A stretch of 64,000 bases of DNA from Pseudomonas vancouverensis (GTDB lineage Bacteria; Pseudomonadota; Gammaproteobacteria; Pseudomonadales; Pseudomonadaceae): assembly GCF_004348895.1 (NCBI RefSeq), contig NZ_RRZK01000023.1:124001-188000 (forward strand), given 5' to 3'. Of this stretch, positions 27,480 through 36,589 are shown one piece after another (within the stretch, counting starts at the first letter, position 1; every line of letters starts with the position of its first letter). A program made the position numbers and the translations under genes. The notes under the pieces are model-generated. The model did not search any database. It had not been told where the DNA came from and saw only the letters and a list, made by a program, of their open reading frames with translations.

Positions 27480-29090
27480 ATGTGGAGCAGGCCGCTCGCT
27501 GTATTGTTTGCTGTTTTCGGGATGTTCTGGTCAGTGCAGCTGTGGGCCGAAGACGCGCCAAAAACGCCCGATGCCCCGGCTGAACTGAAGGTAGCGAACC
27601 GCAGCATCATGGTGTTTCGCGCGACGTTGCTGGGCGAAGCACCGGCGGTGCGGGTCAAGCGGGCCAAGGCGGTCATCACCGAGGCACTGGACGAGGACGA
27701 CGTTCCTAACGTCAGCCTCGATCCGATCATGAAAAGCTACATGGTGCTGTTGGGCTCGCGTCGGGCGTTCATCGTTTCACCTGACGATTTCGATCCGACT
27801 GAATTCGACACCGTGCAGCAGGCTGCCGACGCGGCGGCGGAAAAACTACGCCAGGTCGTGGGCGAAACCCAGGAAGCCCGCAGTCTGCAATTGATCCTCA
27901 GATCAATCGCCGCGGCCGTACTGGCCACCGGTATCTACCTGGGCCTGTTGCTCGGCATGTCGTACCTGCGTCGCCGATTGCTGAAAAAGCTGCCCGAGCT
28001 GATGCATAAACACACCCAGGCGCTGAAGGTCGGTCGCATTCCACTGATCGATGCCAGCTTCCTGTACCCCTTGGCCAGTCGTGTACTGGAGTTTGTGCGC
28101 TGGGTCGTGGTGTTGCTGCTCACCTATGAGTGGCTGGGCTTTGTCCTGTCGCGGTTTCCCTACACCCGGCCCTGGGGAGAAAGCCTTAACAGCTACCTGC
28201 TGGAAGTCGGCGAATATCTGCTGCAAGGCATTATCGGCGCCATCCCCGGGCTGGGTGTGGCGCTGGCGATTTTCTTTATCGCCCGTGGCGTCGTAGCGTT
28301 CAGTCAGCGCATGCTGCGGCGCATGGCGACGCCCGGCACCTTCAACTGGCTGAATCACGAAACCCTGCGCCCGACCCAGCGCCTGACGTCCCTGGCGATC
28401 TGGCTGTTTGCCCTGGCCATGGCCTATCCCTACCTGCCGGGTGCCGGCACCGATGCGTTCAAGGGCTTGTCAGTGCTGGTCGGCCTGATGATTTCGCTGG
28501 GTGCTTCCAGCGTGGTTGGTCAGGCAGCGGCCGGGTTGATCCTGACCTACACCCGCACCTTGCGTCCCGGCGAGTTCGTGCGCATCGGCGACCATGAAGG
28601 CACGGTGACCGAACTGGGCATGTTCACCACCAGCATTCGTACCGGCCTCGGCGAAGTGCTGACCCTGCCCAACTCGATGATCACCGGGACCGTCACCAAA
28701 AACTATTCACGGGTCGTGCAAGGGCCCGGTTATGTGGTCGACACGGTAGTGACCATCGGCTACGACACGCCATGGCGCCAGGTTGAAGGCATGTTGCTGG
28801 AGGCGGCCAAACGTACCCAGGGCATCCTCGAATCGCCGCCGCCACAGGTGTTCCAGACGGCACTGTCGGACTTCTACCCGGAATACCGCCTGGTCGCCCA
28901 GGCCATTCCCAGCCAGCCACGGCCGCGCGCGGTGTTGCTGAGCATGCTGCACGCCAATATCCAGGACGTGTTCAACGAGTACGGCGTGCAGATCATGTCG
29001 CCGCACTACCTGGGCGATCCGCAACAGGAGAAGTGGGTGCCGAGGGACAAGTGGTACACGGCGCCTGCGCAAGAACCGAAGGAATCTTGA
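27480..29090 (+). CDS. Mechanosensitive channel of the MscS family with periplasmic N-terminal domain
   Basis: The protein has 536 residues. A signal peptide (LAVLFAVFGMFWSVQLWA) is followed by a ~120-residue periplasmic segment, then membrane segments near SIAAAVLATGIYLGLLLGM, WVVVLLLTYEWLGFVLS, GLGVALAIFFIARGVV and LTSLAIWLFALAMAYPYL. The pore and beta domain is typical of MscS (LGASSVVGQAAAGLIL, then GEFVRIGDHEGTVTELG and LPNSMITG). It probably opens on hypo-osmotic shock. GTAAGGAACC is the ribosome site, and the next transporter starts 26 bases after the stop. Confidence 0.92.
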   Translation: MWSRPLAVLFAVFGMFWSVQLWAEDAPKTPDAPAELKVANRSIMVFRATLLGEAPAVRVKRAKAVITEALDEDDVPNVSLDPIMKSYMVLLGSRRAFIVSPDDFDPTEFDTVQQAADAAAEKLRQVVGETQEARSLQLILRSIAAAVLATGIYLGLLLGMSYLRRRLLKKLPELMHKHTQALKVGRIPLIDASFLYPLASRVLEFVRWVVVLLLTYEWLGFVLSRFPYTRPWGESLNSYLLEVGEYLLQGIIGAIPGLGVALAIFFIARGVVAFSQRMLRRMATPGTFNWLNHETLRPTQRLTSLAIWLFALAMAYPYLPGAGTDAFKGLSVLVGLMISLGASSVVGQAAAGLILTYTRTLRPGEFVRIGDHEGTVTELGMFTTSIRTGLGEVLTLPNSMITGTVTKNYSRVVQGPGYVVDTVVTIGYDTPWRQVEGMLLEAAKRTQGILESPPPQVFQTALSDFYPEYRLVAQAIPSQPRPRAVLLSMLHANIQDVFNEYGVQIMSPHYLGDPQQEKWVPRDKWYTAPAQEPKES

Positions 29091-29115
29091 AATTCACCGA
29101 TAGGGAGTCCGCACC

Positions 29116-30807
29116 ATGCTTGAGTTCATTCTCCACGCCCTGCGGACTGACCCGGAAATCGCGGTATTTTTGGCCATCGCCCTCGGCGTGTTCGTCGGCC
29201 GTATCCACCTCGGCAGTTTTCATTTGGGGTCGGTTGCCGGCGCGTTGTTGATGGGCTTGCTGATCGGCCAGATCGGTCTCGAAGTACCCGCCGGGTTGAA
29301 GTCAGTGTTCTTTGTGATGTTCATCTACGCAGTGGGTTTCAAGAGCGGTCCGGAATTTTTCGGCAGTCTCAATCGCGGCACGCTGAAACTGGTGCTGTTG
29401 TCGGTAGTGCTCTGTGCCACCGCACTGGGTGCGATCCTGTTGATGAACTACATCTTCAAATTCGATGCCGGTTTCACGGCGGGCCTGGGGGCCGGTGCGC
29501 TGACTGATACCGCGATCATGGGCACCGCCAGCAGCGCCATCAATCAACTGTCGATCGACGATGCCGCCCGGGCCCAGCTCAACAGCCACATGGCGATTGC
29601 CTACGCGATCACCTACCTGTTCGGCACCATCGGCCTGATTGTCTTTGTCGGCAGCATTGCGCCGAAACTGCTCGGTGTCGATCTCAAGGCCTCAGCCCGG
29701 GAGCTGGAGCTGGAACTGGGTATCGCCAAGGAAGAAGACGCGATCACCGTGCCCTATACCCGTGTGGTGGTGCGCGCCCATCAGGTCGCTGCGAATAGCC
29801 AGGCCAATGGCCGGCGGATTGCCGATGTCGAGCGTGAACATGCGTCGCTGACGTTCGAGCGTGTGGTGCGTGCCGGTCAGGTCATCGACCGCGACGAGAA
29901 TTTCCTGCTGATGGCCGGTGACATCGTTGGCGTCTATGCCTTGCGTGATGCGGTGGGCACGCTCAGCCAATGGCTCGGACCGGAAATCGACCATCCGGAA
30001 TCCCTGTCGTTCCCCACCCGTGAAGTGGACATCGTCCTGACCTCACCGGAATTCGCCGGCAAGACCATCCATGCCGCACGGGGCCGGCTGGTCAATACCG
30101 AGCGCCTGGGGTGCTTCATCAACACCATCACCCGTCAAGGCTACGAATTGCCGTTGCTGCCCAATACGGTGTTGCGTCGGGGCGACGTGATCACCCTGAC
30201 CGGGCGTACCGCCAGCGTCGAAGCGCTGGCCAAGCGGTTGGGGCGGATTCGTGAACACAACTACAAAAGCGACATCGCCATGCACACCCTGGGCATGGTG
30301 CTGGGCTCGCTGCTGGGGTTGCTGTCGACCCATATCGGCATGATTCCCGTAGAGCTCGGTATCGGTGGCGGGGTGTTGGTCGCAGCCCTGGTGATCGGCT
30401 GGTACAACTCCCGTCATCCGGAAGTCGGCGCGCTGCCACCAGCTGCGCAATGGGCGTTTTCCGAGTTCGGCCTGACAGCCTTCGGCGCGGTGGTCGGCTT
30501 GCTTGCCGGTCCTGCCGCGTTTGCCGCAATGAAGGAACAAGGCCTGGCATTGCTGCTGTCCGGGGCCGTGGTGACCATCATCCCGCCGCTGGTGGCGCTG
30601 TACTTCGGTCGTTATGTCCTGCGCTTGCACCCGATGATCCTGTTCGGTGGTCTGGCGGGTGCGCAGACAGAAGCGGCGTCGATGAACAAGATCATCGAGC
30701 AGTCCGGCAGCAACACCCCGGTGATTGGTTTTACCGTGTGCTATGCGATTTCCAATGTGCTGTTGGCTGTGTGCGGGCCGATCATCGTGTTTGTGGTGGC
30801 GGGATAG
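29116..30807 (+). CDS. AspT/YidE-type membrane antiporter with TrkA-C domains
   Basis: The protein has 563 residues. Two membrane halves (residues ~1-195 and ~385-563) show internal similarity (GAGALTDTAIMGTASSAIN in the first, GGLAGAQTEAASMNKIIEQ in the second) and flank two TrkA-C regulatory domains (~205-290 and ~300-375). This is the aspartate:alanine exchanger (AAE) family layout. The true substrate may differ (YidE/YbjL members are uncharacterised). TAGGGAG precedes the ATG, and the gene is probably co-transcribed with the MscS channel. It ends 7 bases from the convergent protease gene. Confidence 0.88.
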   Translation: MLEFILHALRTDPEIAVFLAIALGVFVGRIHLGSFHLGSVAGALLMGLLIGQIGLEVPAGLKSVFFVMFIYAVGFKSGPEFFGSLNRGTLKLVLLSVVLCATALGAILLMNYIFKFDAGFTAGLGAGALTDTAIMGTASSAINQLSIDDAARAQLNSHMAIAYAITYLFGTIGLIVFVGSIAPKLLGVDLKASARELELELGIAKEEDAITVPYTRVVVRAHQVAANSQANGRRIADVEREHASLTFERVVRAGQVIDRDENFLLMAGDIVGVYALRDAVGTLSQWLGPEIDHPESLSFPTREVDIVLTSPEFAGKTIHAARGRLVNTERLGCFINTITRQGYELPLLPNTVLRRGDVITLTGRTASVEALAKRLGRIREHNYKSDIAMHTLGMVLGSLLGLLSTHIGMIPVELGIGGGVLVAALVIGWYNSRHPEVGALPPAAQWAFSEFGLTAFGAVVGLLAGPAAFAAMKEQGLALLLSGAVVTIIPPLVALYFGRYVLRLHPMILFGGLAGAQTEAASMNKIIEQSGSNTPVIGFTVCYAISNVLLAVCGPIIVFVVAG

Positions 30808-30814
30808 ACGCCCC

Positions 30815-32911
30815 TCAGAACCCGCTCTCACGCATGAACACCGCCATCAGATGCGTTGCGCCATCGGCCAGCAGGCTGCGCCGCTCACCTTCGATTTTCA
30901 GGTGCCCGCGGGTTTCGCGCAGGCTCGGCAGTGGTTCGTCCAACTGAATCAGCACCTGAAACAACGCCGAACTTGGGATCAACGCATGTTCGGCGGAGGT
31001 GGTCGGCACTGGACCACCAAAGTGGGAAGAAAGCATGCGGTGCGACAGCTGGCTGGCGCGGGTGCTGCCGATTTGCAGGACCCGCCCGTCAAGCGGCGTG
31101 GTTTGACCGTCCGGGTAGAAACGCACGTGATCACCGATCGCCATGCGATGCACCTGATCCTGGGCAACATAGGCATCCACCTGCCAGCTGCGCGGGTCGA
31201 CGAGCATGCCCATGGCTTCCTGACGACCGACCCATTGCCCCGGTTTCCAGTCCGGATTGACGTCCAGCCAGATCCCGGCAAAGGGCGTCTGCAGGTTGAG
31301 CCGGGCGATTTCCGAGCGTGCGGCGCGGGCTTCTTCGAACTGCACGTTGAGGCGCTGGCGGGTGACGGCATCTTCCTGCAAACCACCGGGGTCGGCCAGC
31401 AGGCCGGACAAGCGTGCTTCATAGCTGCGTGCGTTGGCTTCACTGCTTTTTACGCGCGAGGCGATGTCCGGCTCGTCGAGTACGATCAGGGTTTCCCCGG
31501 CCTTGACCGGACCGTTGGCGTGGATCGACTGCAAGCGTGCCGGGTAGGGCGCATAGACTCGCAGTTGATGTTCAGCGCGGGCTACGCCTACGGCGTCGAT
31601 CTGGCTGCGCCAGGGAATCGCCAACCCCGCCACGATCAGGGCCAGCACGCCATAGAACAGTATCTTGCGCGCACGCGGCACGCCCGCACGGTGTTGCCAC
31701 CAGTGATTCAATTCGCGCACCACCGGCATGGCGATAAACCAGGACAGTTCAACCATGAACAGAATGATCCCGAGCAATTTGAAGAAGAACAGATAGACCG
31801 CCAGGGCGATCCCTAAAAACAGCACCAGCCGATACATCCAGGTGACGATGGCAAAGGTCACCAGCATGCGCCGCTGTCCGGTCGGAAATGACTCCGGCCA
31901 GGGTTCCTGCAAGCCCAGCAGGTTGCGCCGCAGGGTCACTCGGGCCAAGGCCGAGGCACGCTCGTGCAGATTGGGGAAGTCCAGCAGGTCAGAGAGGATG
32001 AAGTAGCCGTCGAAGCGCATGAACGGACTGGCATTGAGCGCCAGTGACAGCAGCCAACTGGTGGTCGCCAGATAGAGCAGGGCGTTACGCAGCGCACCCG
32101 GGTCGCACAAGGCCCAGCCCAGGGTGGAGAGTCCGGCCAGGGACAACTCGGTGATGATCCCGGCCGAAGCGATGGCCAGGCGTTGCCGTGAGCGGCTGAG
32201 TTTCCAGCTCTCGCCGGTGTCGGTGTAGAGCATCGGCCACAGCACCACGAAGGCAATGCCCATGTGCCCGACCCGCAGACCCAGACGTGTCGCCACCAGC
32301 GCGTGTCCTAGTTCGTGCAGGGTCTTGGCGACGATCAGTGCCAGGGCGAAACTGAATAGGCCTTCGGTGGAAAACGACTCGACCACGGCGTGGGTGAACA
32401 CATCCCACTGTTGCAGCACAAGGATCACCCCGAGCAGGCTCAGGGCGAATACCAGCAGACCTGTCAGAGGGTGGAGCAGCCAGGCGAGTGCCCGAGCCAG
32501 ATGCTGCAGATGGTGCTGAGGGTGCAACAGCGGAATGCGAAAGAACAGGTAATGGTGCAGCCACCAGCGCCAGCTCAGCCAGCTGCCTTCCTCACCCTTG
32601 GCCTTGAGTCTTTCCAGCGCCGCCGGCCCTGCACGCAGCAGTTGATGGTGTTCGAGGAACTGGCGGAAATCGAGAATCTGTTCGACCTCCGGCTTCAGTG
32701 CGGTGCCTTCGCCAATCTGCTCGCTGATCTGTCGTGGCGATTGCCCCCAGCGCAGCAGGCATTCGAACTCCAGCCAGCCGATGCGGTAGAAGCGGTTGAC
32801 CACCGTGTCCTGGATCACCCAGGCCGGTTCGCCGTTGCTGCCGTGGGCCGCTTCGCTCAGGCGCAGGTCCTCGCGTAGCGGCGGCAGGGGAATATCAGCC
32901 GGGTCGAGCAT
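30815..32911 (-). CDS. PqqD-like / M50 zinc metalloprotease / HlyD adaptor fusion protein
   Basis: The protein has about 698 residues (start ATG 32911, overlapping the previous stop as TGATG; ATG 32926 is possible). Residues ~10-90 resemble a PqqD/RiPP-recognition fold (LPPLREDLRLSE, then VVNRFYRIGWLEFECLLRW). Membrane segments hold the site-2-protease motifs HELGH (199-203) and NASPFMRFDG (ending at Asp301-Gly302). After ~440 comes a HlyD-type half: ARAEHQLRVYAPYPARLQSI, a coiled region and a beta domain VGRQEAMGMLVDPRSWQV. It is the last gene of the adhesin operon. A protease fused to an adaptor suggests processing coupled to export. The substrate is inferred to be the giant protein. Confidence 0.85.
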   Translation of the reverse strand: MLDPADIPLPPLREDLRLSEAAHGSNGEPAWVIQDTVVNRFYRIGWLEFECLLRWGQSPRQISEQIGEGTALKPEVEQILDFRQFLEHHQLLRAGPAALERLKAKGEEGSWLSWRWWLHHYLFFRIPLLHPQHHLQHLARALAWLLHPLTGLLVFALSLLGVILVLQQWDVFTHAVVESFSTEGLFSFALALIVAKTLHELGHALVATRLGLRVGHMGIAFVVLWPMLYTDTGESWKLSRSRQRLAIASAGIITELSLAGLSTLGWALCDPGALRNALLYLATTSWLLSLALNASPFMRFDGYFILSDLLDFPNLHERASALARVTLRRNLLGLQEPWPESFPTGQRRMLVTFAIVTWMYRLVLFLGIALAVYLFFFKLLGIILFMVELSWFIAMPVVRELNHWWQHRAGVPRARKILFYGVLALIVAGLAIPWRSQIDAVGVARAEHQLRVYAPYPARLQSIHANGPVKAGETLIVLDEPDIASRVKSSEANARSYEARLSGLLADPGGLQEDAVTRQRLNVQFEEARAARSEIARLNLQTPFAGIWLDVNPDWKPGQWVGRQEAMGMLVDPRSWQVDAYVAQDQVHRMAIGDHVRFYPDGQTTPLDGRVLQIGSTRASQLSHRMLSSHFGGPVPTTSAEHALIPSSALFQVLIQLDEPLPSLRETRGHLKIEGERRSLLADGATHLMAVFMRESGF

Positions 32912-34257
32912 CACCAGCCACTCCACGCCCGCAGCGTCGCCAATGGCCGGCGCAGCAAGTAGTAACCGAGCATCACTCGGCCGCCATAGAGCTTGGCCGT
33001 ACCGTGCAGGCCCAGTCGCGCATGTTCCGGCGTACCGTCGATGCTGGCGAGCAAGCGATAGGCGACCACGCCTTCATCGCTGGCACGGGCCTGATAACTG
33101 GTTTCGAGGATCTTGCCCTTGAGCGGCGTCAGCGGATACGCGGTGAGGAACAGCGTGACTTCGGCGCCCGGCTCCAGGGCAATGGCATCGGCCACGGCCA
33201 ACTGGATCTGCATTGCCGGTTGCGTCGGATCGGCCACTTGCATGATGCGCTCGCCGGTGACTACCGGTTTGCCCAGCCAGTCGTTGGGGTCGCTGAACAC
33301 TGCCACGCCACCCCGGGGCGACAGCACCTGGGTGCGTTTGAGCTGCGCCTGCACTGCCGCCAACTCGGCCCGGCGTTGCTGGGCACGGCCTTCGAGCAAG
33401 GTCAGTTCGCTTTTGCTCTGCGGATTGTCGAAGGCGCGCTGGCTGGCAGCCAGCAACTCTGCGTCGGCCACTGCGACTTCCTTGCCGAGCACCTCGGCGC
33501 GGCTGCGCAGGGTGGTTTCGTCGAGGGAAAACAGTGGTGTCCCGGCCTCGACCGGTTGATTGGGCCGTACCAGTATCCGTTCGATCACGCCGTCGATGGG
33601 CGAACTGATGATCTGCGCCTGTCGCGACACGATTTCCGTGGGCGCCAGTGCCGTTTGCCGCACTGGCAACAACAGCAAGGCACCGACCACAAGCAAACCC
33701 AACAGCATTTGCTTGCGGTTGGGGCGCCAGCGGCTGAGGCGCCGCTGCCGGGTCAATGCCGCCCAGCAGTAACTCCAGGTGTTGACCAGCCCCTTGAGGT
33801 GTTGCCACAAAATCGCCGGCGGTTCCTGCTCCAGCAACAGAATCAGCAAACCCAGACGATGACCGTCGCGGTGTTGCACCGGCACGCACCACAGCCCTGA
33901 CGGCCACCATTCACCCCAACCTTCGGCGATGTCTGCCGGTGGCGTAGTGCTGTCCTGGGTCAGCCAAACCGGCTCACCTTCTGGCACTTGCGTGTTCACC
34001 CAGCGACTGGCGCGGCGCAGCCACACCAGATACGGTGAGTCTTCACTGGGCCGGGAAAGGCCGGACACGTTGAGCAATTCCAGCGACGAATCATGCTGGG
34101 CAAACACCAGCGCCTGATGAAACGGCAGCAGCGGGTACAGGTCATTGGCCATGCTGAACGCCAGTGCATTCAGGGTATCGGCGGCCAGCGCCTTGTCCCG
34201 CAGGGCATCGAGTTCGAGCAGCAGGTGAGGGTGGGGCAACGGCTCGTTCATTGTCAT
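32911..34257 (-). CDS. Inner-membrane HlyD-type adaptor with N-terminal GAF-like domain
   Basis: The protein has 448 residues. Residues ~10-165 look like a GAF-type sensor (LALAFSMANDLYPLLPFHQALVF-like start, WCVPVQHRDGHRLGLLILL end). One membrane segment (MLLGLLVVGALLLLPV, ~184-200) leads to a periplasmic HlyD part: APTEIVSRQAQIISSPIDG, a coiled coil at ~250-310 and a beta barrel to the C-terminus. The overlaps at both ends (ATGA with the upstream gene, TGATG with the protease fusion) show tight coupling. A cytosolic sensor domain on an adaptor is unusual. Confidence 0.82.
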   Translation of the reverse strand: MTMNEPLPHPHLLLELDALRDKALAADTLNALAFSMANDLYPLLPFHQALVFAQHDSSLELLNVSGLSRPSEDSPYLVWLRRASRWVNTQVPEGEPVWLTQDSTTPPADIAEGWGEWWPSGLWCVPVQHRDGHRLGLLILLLEQEPPAILWQHLKGLVNTWSYCWAALTRQRRLSRWRPNRKQMLLGLLVVGALLLLPVRQTALAPTEIVSRQAQIISSPIDGVIERILVRPNQPVEAGTPLFSLDETTLRSRAEVLGKEVAVADAELLAASQRAFDNPQSKSELTLLEGRAQQRRAELAAVQAQLKRTQVLSPRGGVAVFSDPNDWLGKPVVTGERIMQVADPTQPAMQIQLAVADAIALEPGAEVTLFLTAYPLTPLKGKILETSYQARASDEGVVAYRLLASIDGTPEHARLGLHGTAKLYGGRVMLGYYLLRRPLATLRAWSGW

Positions 34258-35027
34258 GGCTGGACGTCTTGATTGAAGCGCGCGGTGCCGCTCATGCCGG
34301 CGATCAGGTCCGGGTATTTCTCGTCGAGCCTGGCTTCGAGTTCGACCGTCTGGGCCACGGCATCGACCCGCGAGTTGATGGCGCTGACGTGGGCCGGATA
34401 GGTTTTACCGGTCTCGTGAATGCTCACTTGCAATGGCAGGCCGGGCTTCAGGGTTTTCAGCAAGTTGGAGGGTACGTTCAGGCGCACCTTCAGGTTGCCG
34501 TCGCTGACCAGATCGAACAGTGGCGTGCCGGCCGTGACGGTCTGGTACGGTTTGACGTATACCTTGGCGATACGCCCGGAAAACGGCGCCAGCACCTGGC
34601 AGTAACCGCTCTGGGCCACACCCATGGCCCGTGCACCGTCGGCTTTCTGCACCTCGGTGGCGGCCACTGACACCTCGATATCGCCCACTGCATTGAGCTG
34701 TCGCAGCTGCTTTTTCGCTTCCAGATTCTGTTTCGCCATGGCCAGTTCGGCGGCGGCCACCTTGCTCCGCGCATCGGCTTCGTTGCAGTTGAACCGGGCC
34801 AGCACCTCGGACTTGGCGACGTGTTCACCGAAACCGGTTTTCATTTCACCGAGGGTCCCGGCCATCTGGCTCGACAGGGTGGTTTCCAGCTCGGCGGCCA
34901 GCAACACGCGAATGGCGCTGGCACTATCCAGGGTTGAGGCCGACGGGGTGTCATCGGCGTTGACGGGCAGGATCAGACAGGCCAACAACAGGGCCCCGAA
35001 ACGGGACTCAAGGGCGGTTTTGCGCAT
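34254..35027 (-). CDS. Periplasmic adaptor subunit (HlyD/RND type)
   Basis: The protein has 257 residues with a signal peptide (LLLACLILPVNA). The lipoyl-like half motifs SSQMAGTLGEMKTGFGEHVAKSEVLARF and CQVLAPFSGRIAKVYVKPYQTVTAGTPLFDL flank a short coiled coil (~75-120), and a beta barrel follows. It is shorter than most RND adaptors (~370) and lacks an N-terminal lipid Cys. No RND pump is present. It probably links the inner-membrane parts to the TolC-like protein, whose gene it overlaps by 20 bases. Confidence 0.87.
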   Translation of the reverse strand: MRKTALESRFGALLLACLILPVNADDTPSASTLDSASAIRVLLAAELETTLSSQMAGTLGEMKTGFGEHVAKSEVLARFNCNEADARSKVAAAELAMAKQNLEAKKQLRQLNAVGDIEVSVAATEVQKADGARAMGVAQSGYCQVLAPFSGRIAKVYVKPYQTVTAGTPLFDLVSDGNLKVRLNVPSNLLKTLKPGLPLQVSIHETGKTYPAHVSAINSRVDAVAQTVELEARLDEKYPDLIAGMSGTARFNQDVQP

Positions 35028-36543
35028 TCGGCGTTCCTTGCTGAGTGATGAGCAGACGTTGCTGTTCTTGTTCGTTCAAAGTGCGCTGGATTTCCCGGGC
35101 GAGGGTCTTGATGTCGTGTTTTTCGATCTCTTCGGGCAGCACGTCCAGCCCCACCGAGTTGTACAAACGGCCCCAGGCAGCCTGGGCACTGGAGAACGCC
35201 GCTTCACGTTGATAGCGCGACAGCAGGTAACGGCCTTCGGAACGAATCACCTCAAGCTCGGAACCCAGGGCGCCGGTTTTTGCCGCCTGGGCGTAGTCGA
35301 GCAGGCTGCGATCGACCCGCAGGCTGTCTTCGGTGAACTCCACCTCCTGACGGGCCAACTGGTAACGCAAGGTACCGACCCGCACCTGGGTGAGGATCGC
35401 CATCGACAGCGCGACACGACGCATGTCATCGGTTTCGCCCTGGGATTTTTCCGCGGCGTTGAGTGCCGGCAGTTGCAGCAGGCGCAGCAGGTTCATCGAA
35501 ACTTGCAGGCCGGTGCCCATCCAGTCGTTGTTGTAGAGGTATTTGTTGGAATCGTACTTCCAGCCAAAATCGACGCTGACGTTAGGCCACAGCTGCGCCT
35601 TGGCGATTTCCAGATCCTTTTGGTTGACCCGCTTGCGGTACCACTCTTCCATGATTTCCGGGCGGTGCTCCAGGGACAGCTGTTCAAGCTGCGCCATGCT
35701 TTGGCGCACCTCGGGCAGCGGTGGATCGGGCATGTCGGCCAGGACCATTTTCGCCCCTGGCGGCAATGACATCAGTGCGGCGAGTTCGGCTTGGGCGAAT
35801 TCCAGGTCCTGGCGGCGCACGGTCAGCAGGTAGATCGAATCGAGCAGGGCGCGCTGGTAGGCGAGGATTTCCTGGCGCGGCAGCAGTCCTCGTTGCTCGG
35901 CTTGCTGGGCGGAGGCTAGCGCGGAGTGAGTGCGCATCAGCAGCTTGTCCACCTCCGGCATCAGGCGCTGGGCACCGAGGGCGCGCCAGTAGGCATTGCG
36001 CACATCCTGCAGGACGTTTTGCGCGACTTTGCGCCGACGCTCTTCGGCCATCAGGATCTGATCGGATTTCTGCTGCGTGCGGTAGTAGGCCACGCCGAAG
36101 TCCAGCAGGCTCCAGCTCAGGCCCAGGCCATAGAGTTCGCGATAACGCTCTTCGGAGGTCGATGGACGCAAGCTGATCTGGCGGTCTTCGATGCCGATGG
36201 AGGTGCCGCCGGAATCATTGTTGCGCCCGGCGTAACCGGCCGACGCCACCAGTCGCGGGAGCATCTCGTGACTGGACACATCGCGCAGGTCCGAGGCCAG
36301 TGCGCTCTCCATGAGCTTGAGGCGATAGTCGAGGTTGTACTTCAACGCCCGGGCGGCGGCTTCGTAGAAGGTAATGGGTGCAGTCACCGGTTCCTGGGCG
36401 GAATACATCCGGGACTGGTCGGCGATGATCCGCTGACGGTTTTCTTCGTCGGTGGAGGGTTTAGGCTCCGTTGATGAACAGGCACTGAGCAACAACGCCG
36501 AGGCCAGGGCAGTACTGAGAAACCGGGTCGCGTTTTTCGGCAT
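35008..36543 (-). CDS. TolC-like outer-membrane efflux lipoprotein
   Basis: The protein has 511 residues. The signal peptide ends with lipobox LLLSACSS, so it is probably lipid-anchored. Two OEP-type repeats rich in long helices follow (ITFYEAAARALKYNLDYRLKLMES, LSWSLLDFGVAYYRTQQKSDQ, then LQVSMNLLRLLQLPALNAAEK). It should form the trimeric outer-membrane tunnel. I chose the ATG at 36543 because of AAGGATTG upstream and because it gives a proper signal peptide. It begins 46 bases after the giant protein stop, in the same operon. Confidence 0.9.
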   Translation of the reverse strand: MPKNATRFLSTALASALLLSACSSTEPKPSTDEENRQRIIADQSRMYSAQEPVTAPITFYEAAARALKYNLDYRLKLMESALASDLRDVSSHEMLPRLVASAGYAGRNNDSGGTSIGIEDRQISLRPSTSEERYRELYGLGLSWSLLDFGVAYYRTQQKSDQILMAEERRRKVAQNVLQDVRNAYWRALGAQRLMPEVDKLLMRTHSALASAQQAEQRGLLPRQEILAYQRALLDSIYLLTVRRQDLEFAQAELAALMSLPPGAKMVLADMPDPPLPEVRQSMAQLEQLSLEHRPEIMEEWYRKRVNQKDLEIAKAQLWPNVSVDFGWKYDSNKYLYNNDWMGTGLQVSMNLLRLLQLPALNAAEKSQGETDDMRRVALSMAILTQVRVGTLRYQLARQEVEFTEDSLRVDRSLLDYAQAAKTGALGSELEVIRSEGRYLLSRYQREAAFSSAQAAWGRLYNSVGLDVLPEEIEKHDIKTLAREIQRTLNEQEQQRLLITQQGTPNAQNRP

Positions 36544-36589
36544 GTTCAATCCTTGGTTCAATTGCTTGTTTCGGTTCGGTTCAATCAAT

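Noticed and set aside
30815..36543. Canonical type I secretion system or RND efflux pump
   Set aside because: No ATP-binding cassette (no Walker A or LSGGQ signature) and no RND-type 1,000-residue pump is encoded. Only adaptors, a TolC-like protein and a protease fusion are present.
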